A DNA stretch of 64,000 nt from Omphiscola glabra (taxonomy: Eukaryota > Mollusca > Gastropoda > Lymnaeidae). Positions 11,481-23,691 of the stretch are shown here, piece by piece. A program made the translations under genes and the position numbers. The stretch spans positions 7,366,481-7,430,480 of the forward strand of contig OZ024807.1 in the NCBI GenBank assembly GCA_964017045.1. The letters run 5' to 3'. Each line of letters starts with the position of its first letter. Position 1 is the first letter of the stretch. A model generated the notes under the pieces. It was not told where the DNA came from. It saw only the letters and a list, made by a program, of their open reading frames with translations, and searched no databases.

Positions 11481-13973
11481 ATTCACTGAAGTTCAGAAGA
11501 CAGCAGCCCATTTAGAATGGGTTAAAAAAATTATTATATTTATAGGCTGCCCAAAATCAGAAACCATACATATTGATGTCAAATTGAAAAAAGAAGGGGG
11601 AAAAAAAAGGGGGAGGGGGTAGTCTCCTTGCAAAAAAAAAAAGGGGGGGGGGGATCAGTGGGGTTTGATGAACTTGAAAACCACACTCATGCTTCTCACT
11701 TAATTTCACTTATGCTCCAATGTCTTCTTATGAAATAGACTATAATCAATCCATTTTTATAAAAAGTGAAAAGCTTGCTTGTGTCAACTTTGCACCTAAT
11801 TTTTAAGCACTTATCCAGGGCGGATCCTGTTAAAATGACCACAACTCACTGGATCTTTCTTCCCCGTTTTTATTTTTAAAACATCAAGGAACTTTAAATT
11901 TCATTTTCTTAAATTTTATATCACCACAGCCATTTCATGATAAAACTGACACAAATGTTAATAGGTACACTCAAATGTAAAAAATATAATATAACAAACA
12001 CACACGTGACATATCTCGCAGCAAACACAAGCTAAGTAAAAATAACACTTTTTCCAAAATTACAATTGGTCCCGTATTAGAAATACACACACTAGTCAAT
12101 CATAGTTAGCTTTAAAAAAAATATATAAAGTACAACGCCAAGTCAAAGCTGATACTACGCTCACACCTGTCTATTGATAATAATATCATGTTAGGACTTG
12201 CAAAACGTGTTAACTTTTCCTTTTTTTAAAACTCTTGAAATTTTATAAAAGAAAAGAAATCGTATCGGTTTAACAGTTTTCTTAGTGCCACAACCTGTTG
12301 GTTCCGCTTGCCCTGTATCTTTAGTTTGCAATACTTTATCGGGGTCCAGCAGGAGTGCGTGTGTTTGAGTGTGTGTGTGGGGAAGGGTCTGTGAAACCTA
12401 TCAACATTGAAATTTTAATTGAGCTAAGTTCATTAAAGATTTGCTTTTATTTTTTTAAAAAGAGAGGTCATTTAGTTTTCCTTACTATTACTAGGCCGAG
12501 TAATTTTGTTAGATTAGTCGAAGCATTCATTTTGTCCAGTGAACCCACTTTGGGAAAGTTTCACTTCATTGATAGGTTGATTGTGTCTCTTTGGTGCACG
12601 CTTCTGCACTGGGGAAAAGTGTATTGGAAAAAATGTGTAGCTCCTGTTTGATTGAAATATGAAATATCTCTACTCTAAAAAAAAAAATATGAATGAACTG
12701 TGATAGACGTATTGCAAATTGTTTAGGGAAGAATCTGAAAGATGACAACATAGCCATATTTTGTAACCTAGCAATGTCACATAGATATCTCCAAAGGACT
12801 GAAATGTCATCTCAATTGCTTTGAATGAGATAAAATACATACACATTAAAAAAAAAAAACTATAGTACAACATTTTCATTTTCATGATCAAAAGAGTTAT
12901 TAGTTATATAAAAACCTTACTTATGTTATTACATAATTAAGAATGGTTTTCACTTATTGGCGATATTTTTTTATCATGTGGAATAAACCTGAAAATAATA
13001 AGAGTTACAGAGATTTTATGGTATTCAGAGGTAAATTCTTGACTTCAATATTAAGTACTTAGATGGCGACCCCTGACGTGGTTTATAACGGTTACTATGA
13101 GAAAACAACAAAATATAATAACTGGTGTTATGAGTAGAAGTAATTACTTTGGTCATAAGCTTGACTTTTTAACAAATACCCAACAAAAATAGATTTCAAC
13201 TAGCACAAGGTACCCAGACTGCTTTAGTCCAGTGTCAACCTTGAAGTATGCATGGTAATGAGACATAACCCATCTCTCAGACATTTTTTGGGTTGCCCCT
13301 TTAGGGCCGTGCTAGAACATCTGCGTCATAATCAAGACACAACATATTTAAATGTGTTGAGTTGCATCTTTGCCTGGAAAGAACTCGAGAGCCCAGAAAG
13401 GAAGCAATTCTTGGAGAGTTTGTAAATCCTGAGTAATAAAAAAAACCTCTCAAACACAGAAGACAGAAGCCATGATCAAAACTAGGCCGTCTATACTATC
13501 CTGATGCAGTGCTTCAAAAGTAAAGATTGGTGACAAATAAAAAAAAAAAAAAAGAAGATATTTTTAATCAAAATATACAGAGAGACGTTAACAATATAAA
13601 AACATATCCATTAATTACTTGAACTTATTGCCGTTTGTAAAATAGCAAAAGAAAGTTGTGATGATAAATAAATGCAACTTAAAACCAGTCAGCAATAATG
13701 GCTATGGGTAATGTACAACAGGTGGCCTTTTAGTTTATTCAAGGGAGGAACTATTGATTTAAAATCAATTCATAACTTTACAAAATGGCACAATAAATTA
13801 GCACCTTTAGACCAACATTAGATATAAAATCAAAATCAGTTTATTTGCTATCCTAAGGAAGAAAATGTTGAACAAAGTCCACATATCACTTCACTAACAT
13901 AAGTTACATACAACAGTGTATGAATAGAGTTACATTTTTAGTTTTTCATTTACAATACAATACAAGCATATTT

Positions 13974-14090
13974 CATTGGATCACTATCCCTTACTATCTT
14001 TCATTGGCTCACCATCCCTTACTAACATTTGTTGGCTCACTATCCATGACTAACTTTTGTTGGCTCACTGTCCCTGACTAACGTTCATGC
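13974..14090. repeat. 28-29-bp tandem repeat, 4 copies
   Basis: Four degenerate units of the form ttggctcactatcccttact followed by aactttt. Located in the flank 3' to the EI24 homologue. Confidence 0.85.
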
Positions 14091-14236
14091 ATAAGAACAG
14101 CTTATCTCCACAGCACAGATCTCTCAACAATGTGAAGTACACACAGCTGTATCCTTGCTGGTACAGCAATCTTTGTCTTCAAATACTTCATGATTTAGAG
14201 CAACGATTGCCAAAACTTTCACAAGACTAGTGATAA

Positions 14237-14565
14237 TGGCTTTTGACATCATATAAGTGTAAGGGTAAATCTGGTATTCCGCTTTCCCTTGTGGGAAAAA
14301 AAAATTGAGAAATGCTAATTTAGCCACAGTCTATTGATAAAATTAATCCATGATGGATGGATTATTTTTATTGGATTAACAAAAAATGGAGTTAGCTAAA
14401 TGGCTTTTGACATCATATAAGCATAAGGGTAAATCTGGTATTCCGCTTTCCCTTGTGGGAAAATAAAATTGAGAAATGCTAATTTAGCCACGGTCTATTG
14501 ATAAAATTAATCCATGATGGATGGATTATTTTTATTGGATTAACAAAAAAATGGAGTTAGCTAAA
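14237..14565. repeat. 164-bp direct tandem duplication with two candidate poly(A) signals for EI24
   Basis: Segment 14237-14400 is repeated at 14401-14565 with very few differences. Each copy contains TTTATT (14367-14372 and 14531-14536), which reads AATAAA on the minus strand. The two hexamers lie about 390 and 555 nt after the EI24 stop codon and could serve as alternative cleavage signals. Confidence 0.85.
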
Positions 14566-14925
14566 TCTTGTTATTACTTGTGAACATGGGTTTATGATGT
14601 ATATCACTTTATAGGAGAGTGTTCATGGGATACTGCCGGTGTTCCTTAAGATGACGCTCTTTGCGTTATTGACATGAAAGCATTGGCATACTCTGCATCG
14701 TAATAAGAAAGACAAGCGGGTCTAAGAACAAAGAATCGAGCTGATCACACATTAATTTGATTTTTTTTATAAAAATACAAACAGGCAAATGATAAAAAGC
14801 AGCACAAAGAAATCCTTTGAACTCACTGAAAGAGGATGAAATCGGTACAATGACAACTTGGTACAATGTTGACTGGGCACAGTGATGACTACGTACAGTG
14901 ATGATTTTGGTGCAGTTCTTTATCA

Positions 14926-17900
14926 TCATCTTGTTGGCTGATCAATGTCTCTTGTTGCAGGCTGATAATGAAATTAAAAAAAAGATGCATATAAATATCT
15001 AACCTGCAATCTAAGAACATGTTTTATTAGTACCGGGTATTAGTAGTAGTATCAAAAGTATTAGTAGTATTATTAGAAGCATAAGAAGTTTTTGAGTCAG
15101 ATTTTTTTCCATGACCAACACGTTATTATTCCATTCATTTCTTAAACATGTTATGACAATGCGTCCCAAGTAACTAAAATTAACACTTTTAATAACCAGA
15201 TAAAAATCCTGGTTATATTTAAAATATTGAACAAACATTTGAAAATATTTAATAACTTAAATTATAATTAATTAGATTCCTACCTTTCTATTGCTGGGTT
15301 TCTTAAGAAACTTATATGCTTCATTTGTTACATATACAGATGGAAACATTATATGAATTGGGAAAGAACTGAAAAATAAAAAGAACAGAAAAATATTAAT
15401 GACAAAGTTATGATCGCATTGTGACATAATATCTTAGTGTGAATTTGAAATACTTATTAAAAAAATCCGATCTCAAAAATTAAACTTTCCCATTCTGGGC
15501 AGGTGAAAATTATTTTTGACCCGTAATAAAAATAAGAGCAACCATCAGATCCACCAACTTGAATGAAAATATTTTTTCCGATAATGATTAATAATGAGAA
15601 CAGTTTCCCTTCAGACTCGATGGACTCACCGTCAGCAATGGTTCTAATCTGGAAATGCATTTCGGACTTATCGCGATAATTAAAAAAATATGAGTATGTT
15701 GTATGTGCTCCCAGTACAAAACACAAAGGTGGGAAGCCCATTAATTAATATGCAACGTCAGATAAACCAAAACAATTTCTGCCAATAATGTACACAGAGA
15801 TGGAGAAAGGGGGGGGGGGGGGCGCATTCTAGATGGACAAAGTAAAACACTATGAGAATAAAAGAACCACTTGTTTGGTCATGGCAAGCCAGAATCTGTA
15901 TGTCTGTGATTTGTTTTTCAGAATAATTGCAGTGCAGTGTGTGTTCAGGATATTGATAGGGTTCAAAAACAAAACAAAAAGATGAGAATGGATAATATCT
16001 TGATTTTTTTCTTCAATTTTAAAGAGCATAAAAAGATTCCCACAGCGAATTACACTTACAAAGGTTTTCTTGGTGGGTTGGCGGCTGTAGCGCCAAGTAT
16101 ACTGAATGGAAACAGCAAGGTGAAGGCCATGGTCCTAGACATTGGAAAAAAAAAATTTTTTAAATTATTTAACGTTGGTATTTCTAACTACTAATTAATT
16201 AATTACAAATTAATGTTACATGTTTTCTCATTTTCATAGCTTCAAAGTAATTTATCCATAAAAAATATAATTGACCTGGTATAGAGAGATTCCCAGTAGC
16301 CAATGGCCAGGTGAATAGGCAGACCAAATGCTAAATAGTAGGGCCAGTTGTTCTCTATTTGAGCAACACGAGTATGTCCTGGTATGCCTGGAAGAATAAA
16401 AAATAAATATGTTATACGATGTTAAAGATATAAGCTATATCTATCAAGCTTGCCACAACTTCTGGCCAATTATACTCCTTGCTGTCTCAATTTTTTTCAA
16501 AAAACAATTTTGCATGGGATAGCTTTATATTAATACAGAACCAGTTGTTTTTTTCAACTTAATGAACCTCATTTAAAGAATCAAAATAAATGTTCGGCGT
16601 CAGTGAGATGGTAGAGGTGATAAAATCCATCAAAATTTATACATAAATTTCTGTCATAAATCAAGGAATAGGTGCAGTCTTTATTCAAGGAAAAGGTGCA
16701 GTCTTAATTCAAGGAATAGGTGCAGTCTTAATTTAAGGAGTAGGTGCAGTCTTAATTCAAGGAATATGTGCAGTCTTAATTCAAGGAATAGGTGCAGTCT
16801 TAATTCAAGGAATAGGTGCAGTCTTAATTCAAGGAATAGGTGCAGTCTTAATTCAAGGAATAGGTGCAGTCTTTGAAAAAAAAAACACATTTAGAAAATA
16901 TCATAGAAGAAAAAAACAACATAAAACCTGATGAGATTTATTGCATACCTAACAATGCCCATTTGTACTCAAAAGCATAGACAGCATAGAAGAGGGAGTA
17001 GTGCAGCCAGTCTAGTAGCACAGCCAACCATGGCCATGGTATCAGGACACACACTATGCTTGCCTGGGTGGAAGGAGAAAAAGTACAGCATCTATTATAA
17101 AAAAGATTTATCCCCTTGTTTTACATCCTGAAATAGGCTGATTCTGTTCTGAAAATAAAACGTGGTAGCAAATTGTCTTTAAATATACATTTGGATTAAT
17201 TACATTGCAGTTCTAATGCCAATGTTGATAGTCAAAATATGTATAAATCCTCAATTCTTTTGCTGCCCTCTTGGATTCTTCTTCTCAGCTAAGTGCTATT
17301 TTAAAATTTTATTCTGTCTTTTCTGTTTGTTCGCTGATGAAGGCTTCCTGCTGACCCGTTTGTTGTTTTATTGCGTTCTTTTTTTTCAGGTTTGACCATG
17401 CTCTGTTTTACTCATTTCCTTAAATCCTCATTGTAGCTTTGATTTTTAAAAAGTTGAAGAGATTTTTATGAGTTGTGATATAAAATCTGATTTGTTGGTT
17501 TCATGAAAAAATATTTTGCTCTCTTAAGTCAACACCAGGTGATATGATGAAACACAGCATGGACATTGCTGTCATAAAATTGTCTTAAAATGATTACCTG
17601 AATAATAAATATAAATTGGTAGATACTGCTGAATATGAACTCACTAACTGTTGCACCAATGGATGTGTATTTGGGCCTGCCATATTTGTATAAAAATACT
17701 TTGTCGGCAACTTCCTGCAATACAAGATACAATGGGAAAGTAATAAGTAAATATGTAATGTATATAAATGATTTTTTTTTAAATACCCTTAATACTTTGC
17801 TAATAGAAATATAAATTTTTTGTTTTAAAAAAACATTTACGAAGGTCTATATTAAAATGAAAACAAGATATTTTTAGGCTTCAAAAGAAAAGACAGGACA

Positions 17901-20438
17901 ATTTCAGTGGACGTTTCGGCTAGATGCCTTATTCAGGAGACACTACAAAACAAGAAACAACAGATACTTTAAATTAAAAATAGAAATAAATATATATTAT
18001 GTTACATCCCTAATAAATTATCCTCTACATAATTCATGTCATTTTCAATTAAATTTATAATTTTAATAACTTGAAGCTTCTTGTAAAATATTATTTTACT
18101 GTAGGTAGTACCAAATAAAATTTCCACTAATGAGGGCTTAAATTTAAAAAAGAAATTTACAACACAAAAATTATTACTCTTTGAAACATCGCCATTTAGG
18201 GTAGAAATCATAATTGATTCATCAGCAAGTATCATGAAAACGTACATTATTATTTATTATACTGGTGAGCTTAATGACCGCCATGCTGGGAAACCACCAT
18301 AAAAAATTCAAGATGATTGCTGACACTGCCAGGCCGTGATTGAAGTGGTTTCCTAATAAGGATAAAAACAAGTAATCAAACATTAAATCTAAACGTTCCT
18401 GCAACTCTTGGATTAGTTGGCAGCAAAGAATATCAAAAAGCTCATGCTTTTAATTTTTTTTTTTAATGGATTTACTGCTCCTCTTCATTCAGTTTTTAGA
18501 TTATGACTGCATTTTATCAAAGCACTGGGTGAGTGACTTCTTTGTTTATTTCTTTCTTTCTTTCTTTTTCTTTCTTTCTTTTTCTTTCTTTCTCTTTTTT
18601 CCTTCTCTTTCCTTCTTTTTTTTTCTTTCTTTCTCTTTTTTTCTTCTCTTTCTTTCTTTTGTTAATTTCTTTACCCCTAGTTCAAAATAATAAGCACACT
18701 TTTGAGAAGATTAAAAGAGTGAATTTATTTCTGAGAGTAGCTGTTTTGTTACTTATTGGGAGCTTATGTGAACAGAATTTCAGAAAATATCTAGGCCTGC
18801 CGAGAGAATTTTTGTGAATTGCACAACCCCTTGATAAGCAATTTGATATTAGTTGTGATAGACATTATCCAAGAGTGAACAAAAAGGATATCAATTCAAG
18901 ATCTGAAAATATATCACACTAGAGGGAGGTCTAGAATTTTGTTTAATGTGTATTGTGTCACAATAGTGTTAGCAGTGGTTAGAGTAGATAATGATAATCG
19001 AAAGTAAATTGTGGAAACAGGGACATTAAAATATTAAGTTCATAGATGAAAGCTACTCAGATACTGATATTGTTATACAACATGTTTGATGTTTAAAAAA
19101 AATTATTTCTAGAAAGTCATATTGATAAACAACTATATCTTTTTAAGTTGTCCCAAAACAAAGCAAAAATAGTCACTTCTTAAAAAGAAAAATGCCCCAA
19201 ATTAAAAAATAGTTTTATGGTGCATAAATCCATTTACCTGTATATTTTCAGATATATCATCATAAGTCAGAGTTGATAGTGAAATTTTTATCTCATAATT
19301 TTGTAATCTAATTAATTAATTTAAAGTAACAGAAATCCATCCAATATTCCTTATTGTATGTCAAAAATCCATTGTTGTCTTTAGAAAATATAAATTATTG
19401 TTTCCAGTGTATTGAATGATTTTATAAACAAATATTGTTGAGGTAAGTATTTGTTTAGTAAAACATTTACCAAATAAACTTGCTATAGATGAGCAGCCTG
19501 TCTGTATTAGAAAAGTGATCTGAAAGTAAATGAATTATTAAACAGACATTGTGGAGCTGATCCTTTTTCTTCAATTTTTTTTTAATGAAAACATTTTATT
19601 GTGATTAATATTTATAACAGAATATTAATAAATAAATACTAACTTTGCTCTAACTGCTTTTTATTATTTTTTAAAAACTTACTAAAAGTGCCACCCCGGC
19701 AGTTGTCACAGTATTCCAAATGATGTCCATTAAAGTTCTTTTAAAAAAAAGACATTATTATTTTTTAATCTTTAACATTAAGGCAACTTAAGAATTCTTA
19801 GCAATTCTTAAGACATTCAGCAAGAAAATAGAAATGTTATCTTGTTAAAGATATTAGAACTGTTATCTTGTTAAAGATATAAAAATTATTATATTAATAT
19901 TGAAAAATGCACAAATGAGTCAAACTGACATTTTTTGTCTAAAACTAAAATAAGAACTGCTGATTCAGGGGTTTGCCTTTTTGGCAGCAGAGAGCTAAAG
20001 TAAGGAAATCAGTCTGTGCTAAATTTCACATGAGTGACACTATTGCAATATTATCATTTTGTTTTGTTTTAGTAGATGATATATCTTTAATATGTTACAC
20101 CTAATAAGCCATGATAAAAGTGAAAATACAATCTTTTGGGGACTAATTTTTAATTTTAAAAAATTGATTAAAAATTCATTATTCTATGAAGTTATAATCA
20201 TTCTCTTGTTTTCTGTTTTAATCTGTGATGTAAAACATAACACTAACCCATCTGGCTCTTTTTTCTTTTGCTGCTCATTGCGTCGTTTGGCTAGTTCAGA
20301 AAATATTTTAGGTGGTGGCGGCTTATCTGTCAAAACACGAGCCTCATCCCGCCAGCATTTTAAGGCTACCCACCATCCACTTAGTGAGTCTTTTAGTCCA
20401 AAAAATGTGTCATTGATAAATAATTTTATCACAGACAT
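14926..20438 (-). CDS. EI24: Etoposide-induced protein 2.4 homologue (EI24)
   Basis: An ER multi-pass membrane protein; EI24/PIG8 family members act in autophagy and ER-associated signalling. Minus-strand coding exons in order: 20248-20438, 19683-19737, 19471-19519, 18246-18352, 17598-17714, 16949-17063, 16276-16387, 16060-16134, 15284-15368, 14926-14961. All junctions are GT-AG and in phase; the total is 942 nt, or 313 aa against about 340 in human. Diagnostic blocks: FGLKDSLSGWW with SELAKRRNEQQKKKEPD (exon 1), EVADKVFLYKYGRPK (exon 5), WLHYSLFYAVYAFEYKW (exon 6), the highly conserved IENNWPYYLAFGLPI (exon 7), FTLLFPFSILGATAANPP (exon 8) and FPSVYVTNEAYKFLKKP (exon 9). The C-terminus (PATRDIDQPTR) is short. 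The weakest splice site is the exon 7 donor (GTCAAT). The assignment rests on linear similarity to the family over its whole length. Confidence 0.9.
16663..16872. repeat. Minisatellite, 24-bp unit, ~9 copies
   Basis: Tandem caaggaataggtgcagtctt followed by aatt, in the EI24 intron between the exons at 16949-17063 and 16276-16387. It ends about 75 bp from the upstream exon. Confidence 0.95.
17877..17960. mobile_element. Possible Penelope-like element fragment
   Basis: The stretch aggacaatttcagtggacgt followed by ttcggctagatgccttattc resembles a motif often seen in Penelope-like retroelement remnants of invertebrates. Only about 80 bp is recognisable; it lies in an EI24 intron. Confidence 0.3.
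18541..18668 (+). repeat. TTTC polypyrimidine microsatellite
   Basis: Long (tttc)n-rich pyrimidine tract in an EI24 intron. It yields two spurious overlapping open frames rich in Phe, Ser and Leu. Confidence 0.95.
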
Positions 20439-21585
20439 GATTCTGGAACAAAATAGGTAGCCTGCTATAAGAGTCTGAAATCATTAATTTACCTGTAAGC
20501 ATAATAATATGGTGAGTGGTAAAAACACATGTTTGAAAAGAAAAGACAGGTCTTATCTAAATCATAACATATCTTGTTCAGCTATTAATTAATTTATTTT
20601 TTAAAATGTATTGGTGTTGCTTAAATTTTGCCTTTATAATATGGGGTCATGACTAAATAAAGGTTGGGAACCTGTATTCTAGCAGAATGTTTCTATCTTC
20701 TCTTACTTATAGGTGGGGGTCATAGATTGCAGGCTGAACATGACACATATTTATTGAGAACTCAAACTCAAAAAACATATTTGGCAGATTTGATACTAAA
20801 TGTTAATTCTAGTTAGCAATTTCATTGGTAAATTTAGACTTTAGGCAGAACATTTGGTTCAGCCTCCAGGCCTCAAATTCTCACTCAATAAAAAAAAACG
20901 CTTGGCAAATGAAATGGCATTTTACTTTTACAAGGACAACAAGCTTTTACTTTTAATTTTAGAACGTAACTTAATTTACTTAACAATCTTTACACAGAAT
21001 TTTAGCTGGGTTATATAAAAGATGGAATTTGATGCAACCAATTCCTGTTATCAATATATAATCATTATAATAATGTGTACAAGTACAAGACTATAGTATT
21101 TATATACAACAGTTAACAACAGTGACAACAGTAACAGCACTTTTTAATTAAGTAAATTTAAGTTTAAGGCCTGGGACGTAGCATTTTGAAGAAGTGTTTA
21201 GCATCAACCGCATCTTCTTTAAAATTGCAGACTTCATTCGTTTAGATTTACGTTTAATTGTAAATAGCGGATTTCTAAATTATGATCGAGTTCAGAAATC
21301 TAAAACTAAAAGGAACCTCTTATTTAGCAGCCGAATTTACTTGTAATTGTTTCTTTGTTTACTTTATTGCACGGAGTAGCTCCGCAAACATTATTGTTAA
21401 CGTAGCCTAGTCTTAAAAGGATTGGTTACACTTTATGACGTGTTGTCCCCCCCCCCCCTTTTTATAATTTTGTTTTGTTGCGTTTTTCCATACTTTGTTT
21501 CGCTTGTTTCAAATTCAGACACATCATAATGAAAGCCTTAATAAAATCATTCCCATTCCGACCCCCGATACGTCATTATAGGGAC

Positions 21586-21720
21586 CATCCACAAAAAATG
21601 ACGTCACGCGTCTAAAAAAAAAAATTGGGGGGGGGGGGGGGTTGTCAGGTTTTTGTGACGATGTGTGATGAGGGGACCTCAAGCAATGTGACGTCACATG
21701 AAAAGTATATATTGTAGAAT
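21586..21720. mobile_element. MITE with tgacgtca-bearing terminus (copy 2)
   Basis: Left end gggaccatccacaaaaaatg then gacgtcacgcg, then a poly-A/poly-G block, tttttgtgacgatgtgtgat and caatgtgacgtcacatg. Same layout as the copies at 7649 and 23020. The right terminus is not clear, so the end coordinate is approximate. Confidence 0.6.
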
Positions 21721-22332
21721 ATTGTAGTAGAAAATTGCACTTAATAACCCTAAATTAAAGACATTTTTAACATATTCTTTTATACAACAATCATCATTTT
21801 ATTTTTAAACTACTATCACTGAGAGAATCAGTCCTAAAAATGGCCTCTGATCAAGTTACAGGACGCCAAGGAGGAGGAGACTCGGTGTGTAGTTGCTATG
21901 ACAGTCGTGAGAATTTATGGCTGAATGTGGACACAGGAGTCATAGTATTCGGACTATCACGGCGACCACGGGAAGAAGGATGGAACGATAACAAATGGTT
22001 GACCCGGGGGGGGGGGGTCTTAGTAAATGCTCTAGGGCAAGGATTCTTAACATTTTTTGCAGCGCTGCACGCCCACTCTGTTTTAATCCCCCCCCCCCAC
22101 ACACACACGTATACATTATATTGTAATAAAGAATTAAACAATTTAGTTATCGTAATTTTATTTCATTAATTAACTTAATAAACAAGTGCAAAATTTACCA
22201 ATAAAAGCAATGGCAATGCGCCAAAATAAATTCACAAGAAAAACATTTAATTGCTACTAATCAAAAGGCTTACAAACAAATTAAAAAAAAAAAGCAGCAA
22301 CAGCTAGGCCTAGCAATGGCAGCAATTACAAT

Positions 22333-22865
22333 CAGTGGCGTAGCTAGGGTTAATGTCACCCGGTCCGTTAAGCTCGTGGTGTCAAACCCATCCCCATCGA
22401 CTTCTACGATGTAATTCGTCTGGTTAAACTTAGTCCACAGTATAACAAATACAATAACAAAAACAAATTAATTGAGGGTCAGCAGGTAAATGTATTTAAG
22501 AACTGTGACGTGTACTTAAAATAGCTCATTGTTTTCAAAGGACAGTTTATTTCTCAGAATTTAGATAAATATAGCTTCCTGTCACTTACAAAAGTTACCG
22601 AACACTTCATTTGGCGCTGAAACACGGTGTGTTTCTGACCTAATAATAAGGTAAACTAATTGCAGCTGCATCAACTTTGAAATCTTAATAAAAAAACGCA
22701 TTTAGATTCGTTACATGGTTGAATAGGTGTCATCTGTTATCCTTTTATGAATTTCAGTTAGACCGAGCAGTGTGTGCTCTGTAAATACGCAATTTTTCAA
22801 TTTGATGTCACCCCCTGAGATGTTGTCACCCCCGTGCAGTCCAAAGCCCCCTAGCTACGCCACTG
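22333..22865. mobile_element. Non-autonomous DNA transposon with cagtggcgtagctaggg termini
   Basis: The left terminus cagtggcgtagctaggg (22333-22349) is mirrored by ccccctagctacgccactg at 22847-22865. Near both ends occur related tracts (gtcacccggtc; gtcaccccctg, gtcacccccgtg). About 530 bp, non-coding. The flanks share only aat on each side (22330-22332 and 22866-22868), so target-site length and superfamily remain unsettled. Confidence 0.8.
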
Positions 22866-23019
22866 AATACACTTTTCTGGTCCTCCACATCTCAGGGCTG
22901 GGGAGGTACTTTTACCTCTGGATAAGAACTACTGTTCTAGTGAAATGTTTCTGACACAGATGCAGTAATTTGATATCCAAGGGAGGTGAATTTCTTAAGG
23001 CTTTGTAAAAGACAATAGT

Positions 23020-23183
23020 GGACACATGGACTTTAATAAAAAAAATGGGGGGGGGGGGGCTAGATATTTGTGACTTTATATTGTATGGGGGTCTAACTTT
23101 TTGTGATGATTTGTGACGATGGGGGAAGGGGGGGGGTAAAACATCAGCAGAATTTGCGCGACGTCATTTATGGATGGCCCCTT
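23020..23183. mobile_element. MITE with gacgtcatttatggatggcc terminus (copy 3)
   Basis: The right end (gcgcgacgtcatttatggat then ggcccc) is an inverted match to the left ends of the copies at 7649 and 21586. The interior has a G run and tttgtgatgatttgtgacga. The left end is degenerate. Confidence 0.65.
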
Positions 23184-23668
23184 TACCCTTAAAAGATTAA
23201 TAAGAAGTGAGTAGGGGCCTACCTGTATCTTTTATTGTTTAAAAAAAAAAAGCACTGGACCTGGAAGCCTTCAAAAAAGGAAAGTGGGAACAGTGACACA
23301 TTTTAATATAACTTTTGCCAATTGTGAAATAAACTTTAAACCTATTTTAACTATAATTTGTTTTAGACGACTTAAAAATTCACCTACAACACTATTTCGT
23401 GTACATAGCCTGCTATCTTATTTTAATTATAAAGTAGAGGAGTCACATTCTCAAAAATTGAACACAACTTCCATCGCTTACAGCACTAAGTTTATTAGTA
23501 ATTTTTCATTTTTTTCATTAAATTTAATAATATATTATTATTTAAATTTCATAACAATTAGGAAAAACATGTTACATAAAAAAATAACTTTTAAATATAA
23601 TAATCGATTAATTTTTACATTTTCAAGGCTGTACTCTCGGAGTTGAGGATAACGCCGTCTACATCCGC

Positions 23669-23691
23669 CTTTCTAGATTAAGGCCTCCAAC
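23669..23691 (+). promoter_or_regulatory. Candidate 5' TOP tract and short 5' UTR of RPS25
   Basis: A C plus pyrimidine run, ctttct (23669-23674), lies 18 nt before the ATG at 23692. Ribosomal protein mRNAs typically begin with such a terminal oligopyrimidine tract and have very short leaders. The start site is inferred, not shown. Confidence 0.4.

Larger units (their letters stand above)
6556..13900. other. Repeat-rich intergenic region between convergent genes
   Basis: No gene recognised on either strand. Open frames here are short and without family resemblance. It holds a TGACGTCA-type MITE (7649-7806), short tandem repeats (8335-8440, 8509-8669, 8755-8840), a LINE relic (11060-11480), a SINE/LINE-like tail (8100-8170) and several homopolymer runs. 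It separates the 3' ends of the TLCD5-like gene (+) and the EI24 homologue (-). Confidence 0.6.
20439..23668. other. Divergent intergenic region between EI24 (-) and RPS25 (+)
   Basis: Must contain the promoters of both genes. No convincing coding sequence: open frames at 21840-22169 and 23284-23646 lack family features. Recognisable contents are two MITE copies (21586-21720, 23020-23183), a terminal-inverted-repeat element (22333-22865) and several G and C homopolymers. I could not place the EI24 transcription start. Confidence 0.5.

Noticed and set aside
15457..15741. 94-codon minus-strand frame as an extra or mutually exclusive EI24 exon
   Set aside because: The exons at 16060-16134 and 15284-15368 join in phase and align linearly with the EI24 C-terminus without it; no good acceptor precedes it.
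18466..18817. Phe/Leu/Ser-rich hydrophobic frames resembling membrane segments
   Set aside because: They come from the TTTC microsatellite and have no start context or splice partner.
21840..22169. 109-codon plus-strand frame in the EI24/RPS25 interval
   Set aside because: No recognisable domain; it passes through a G run and a C run followed by a CA repeat.
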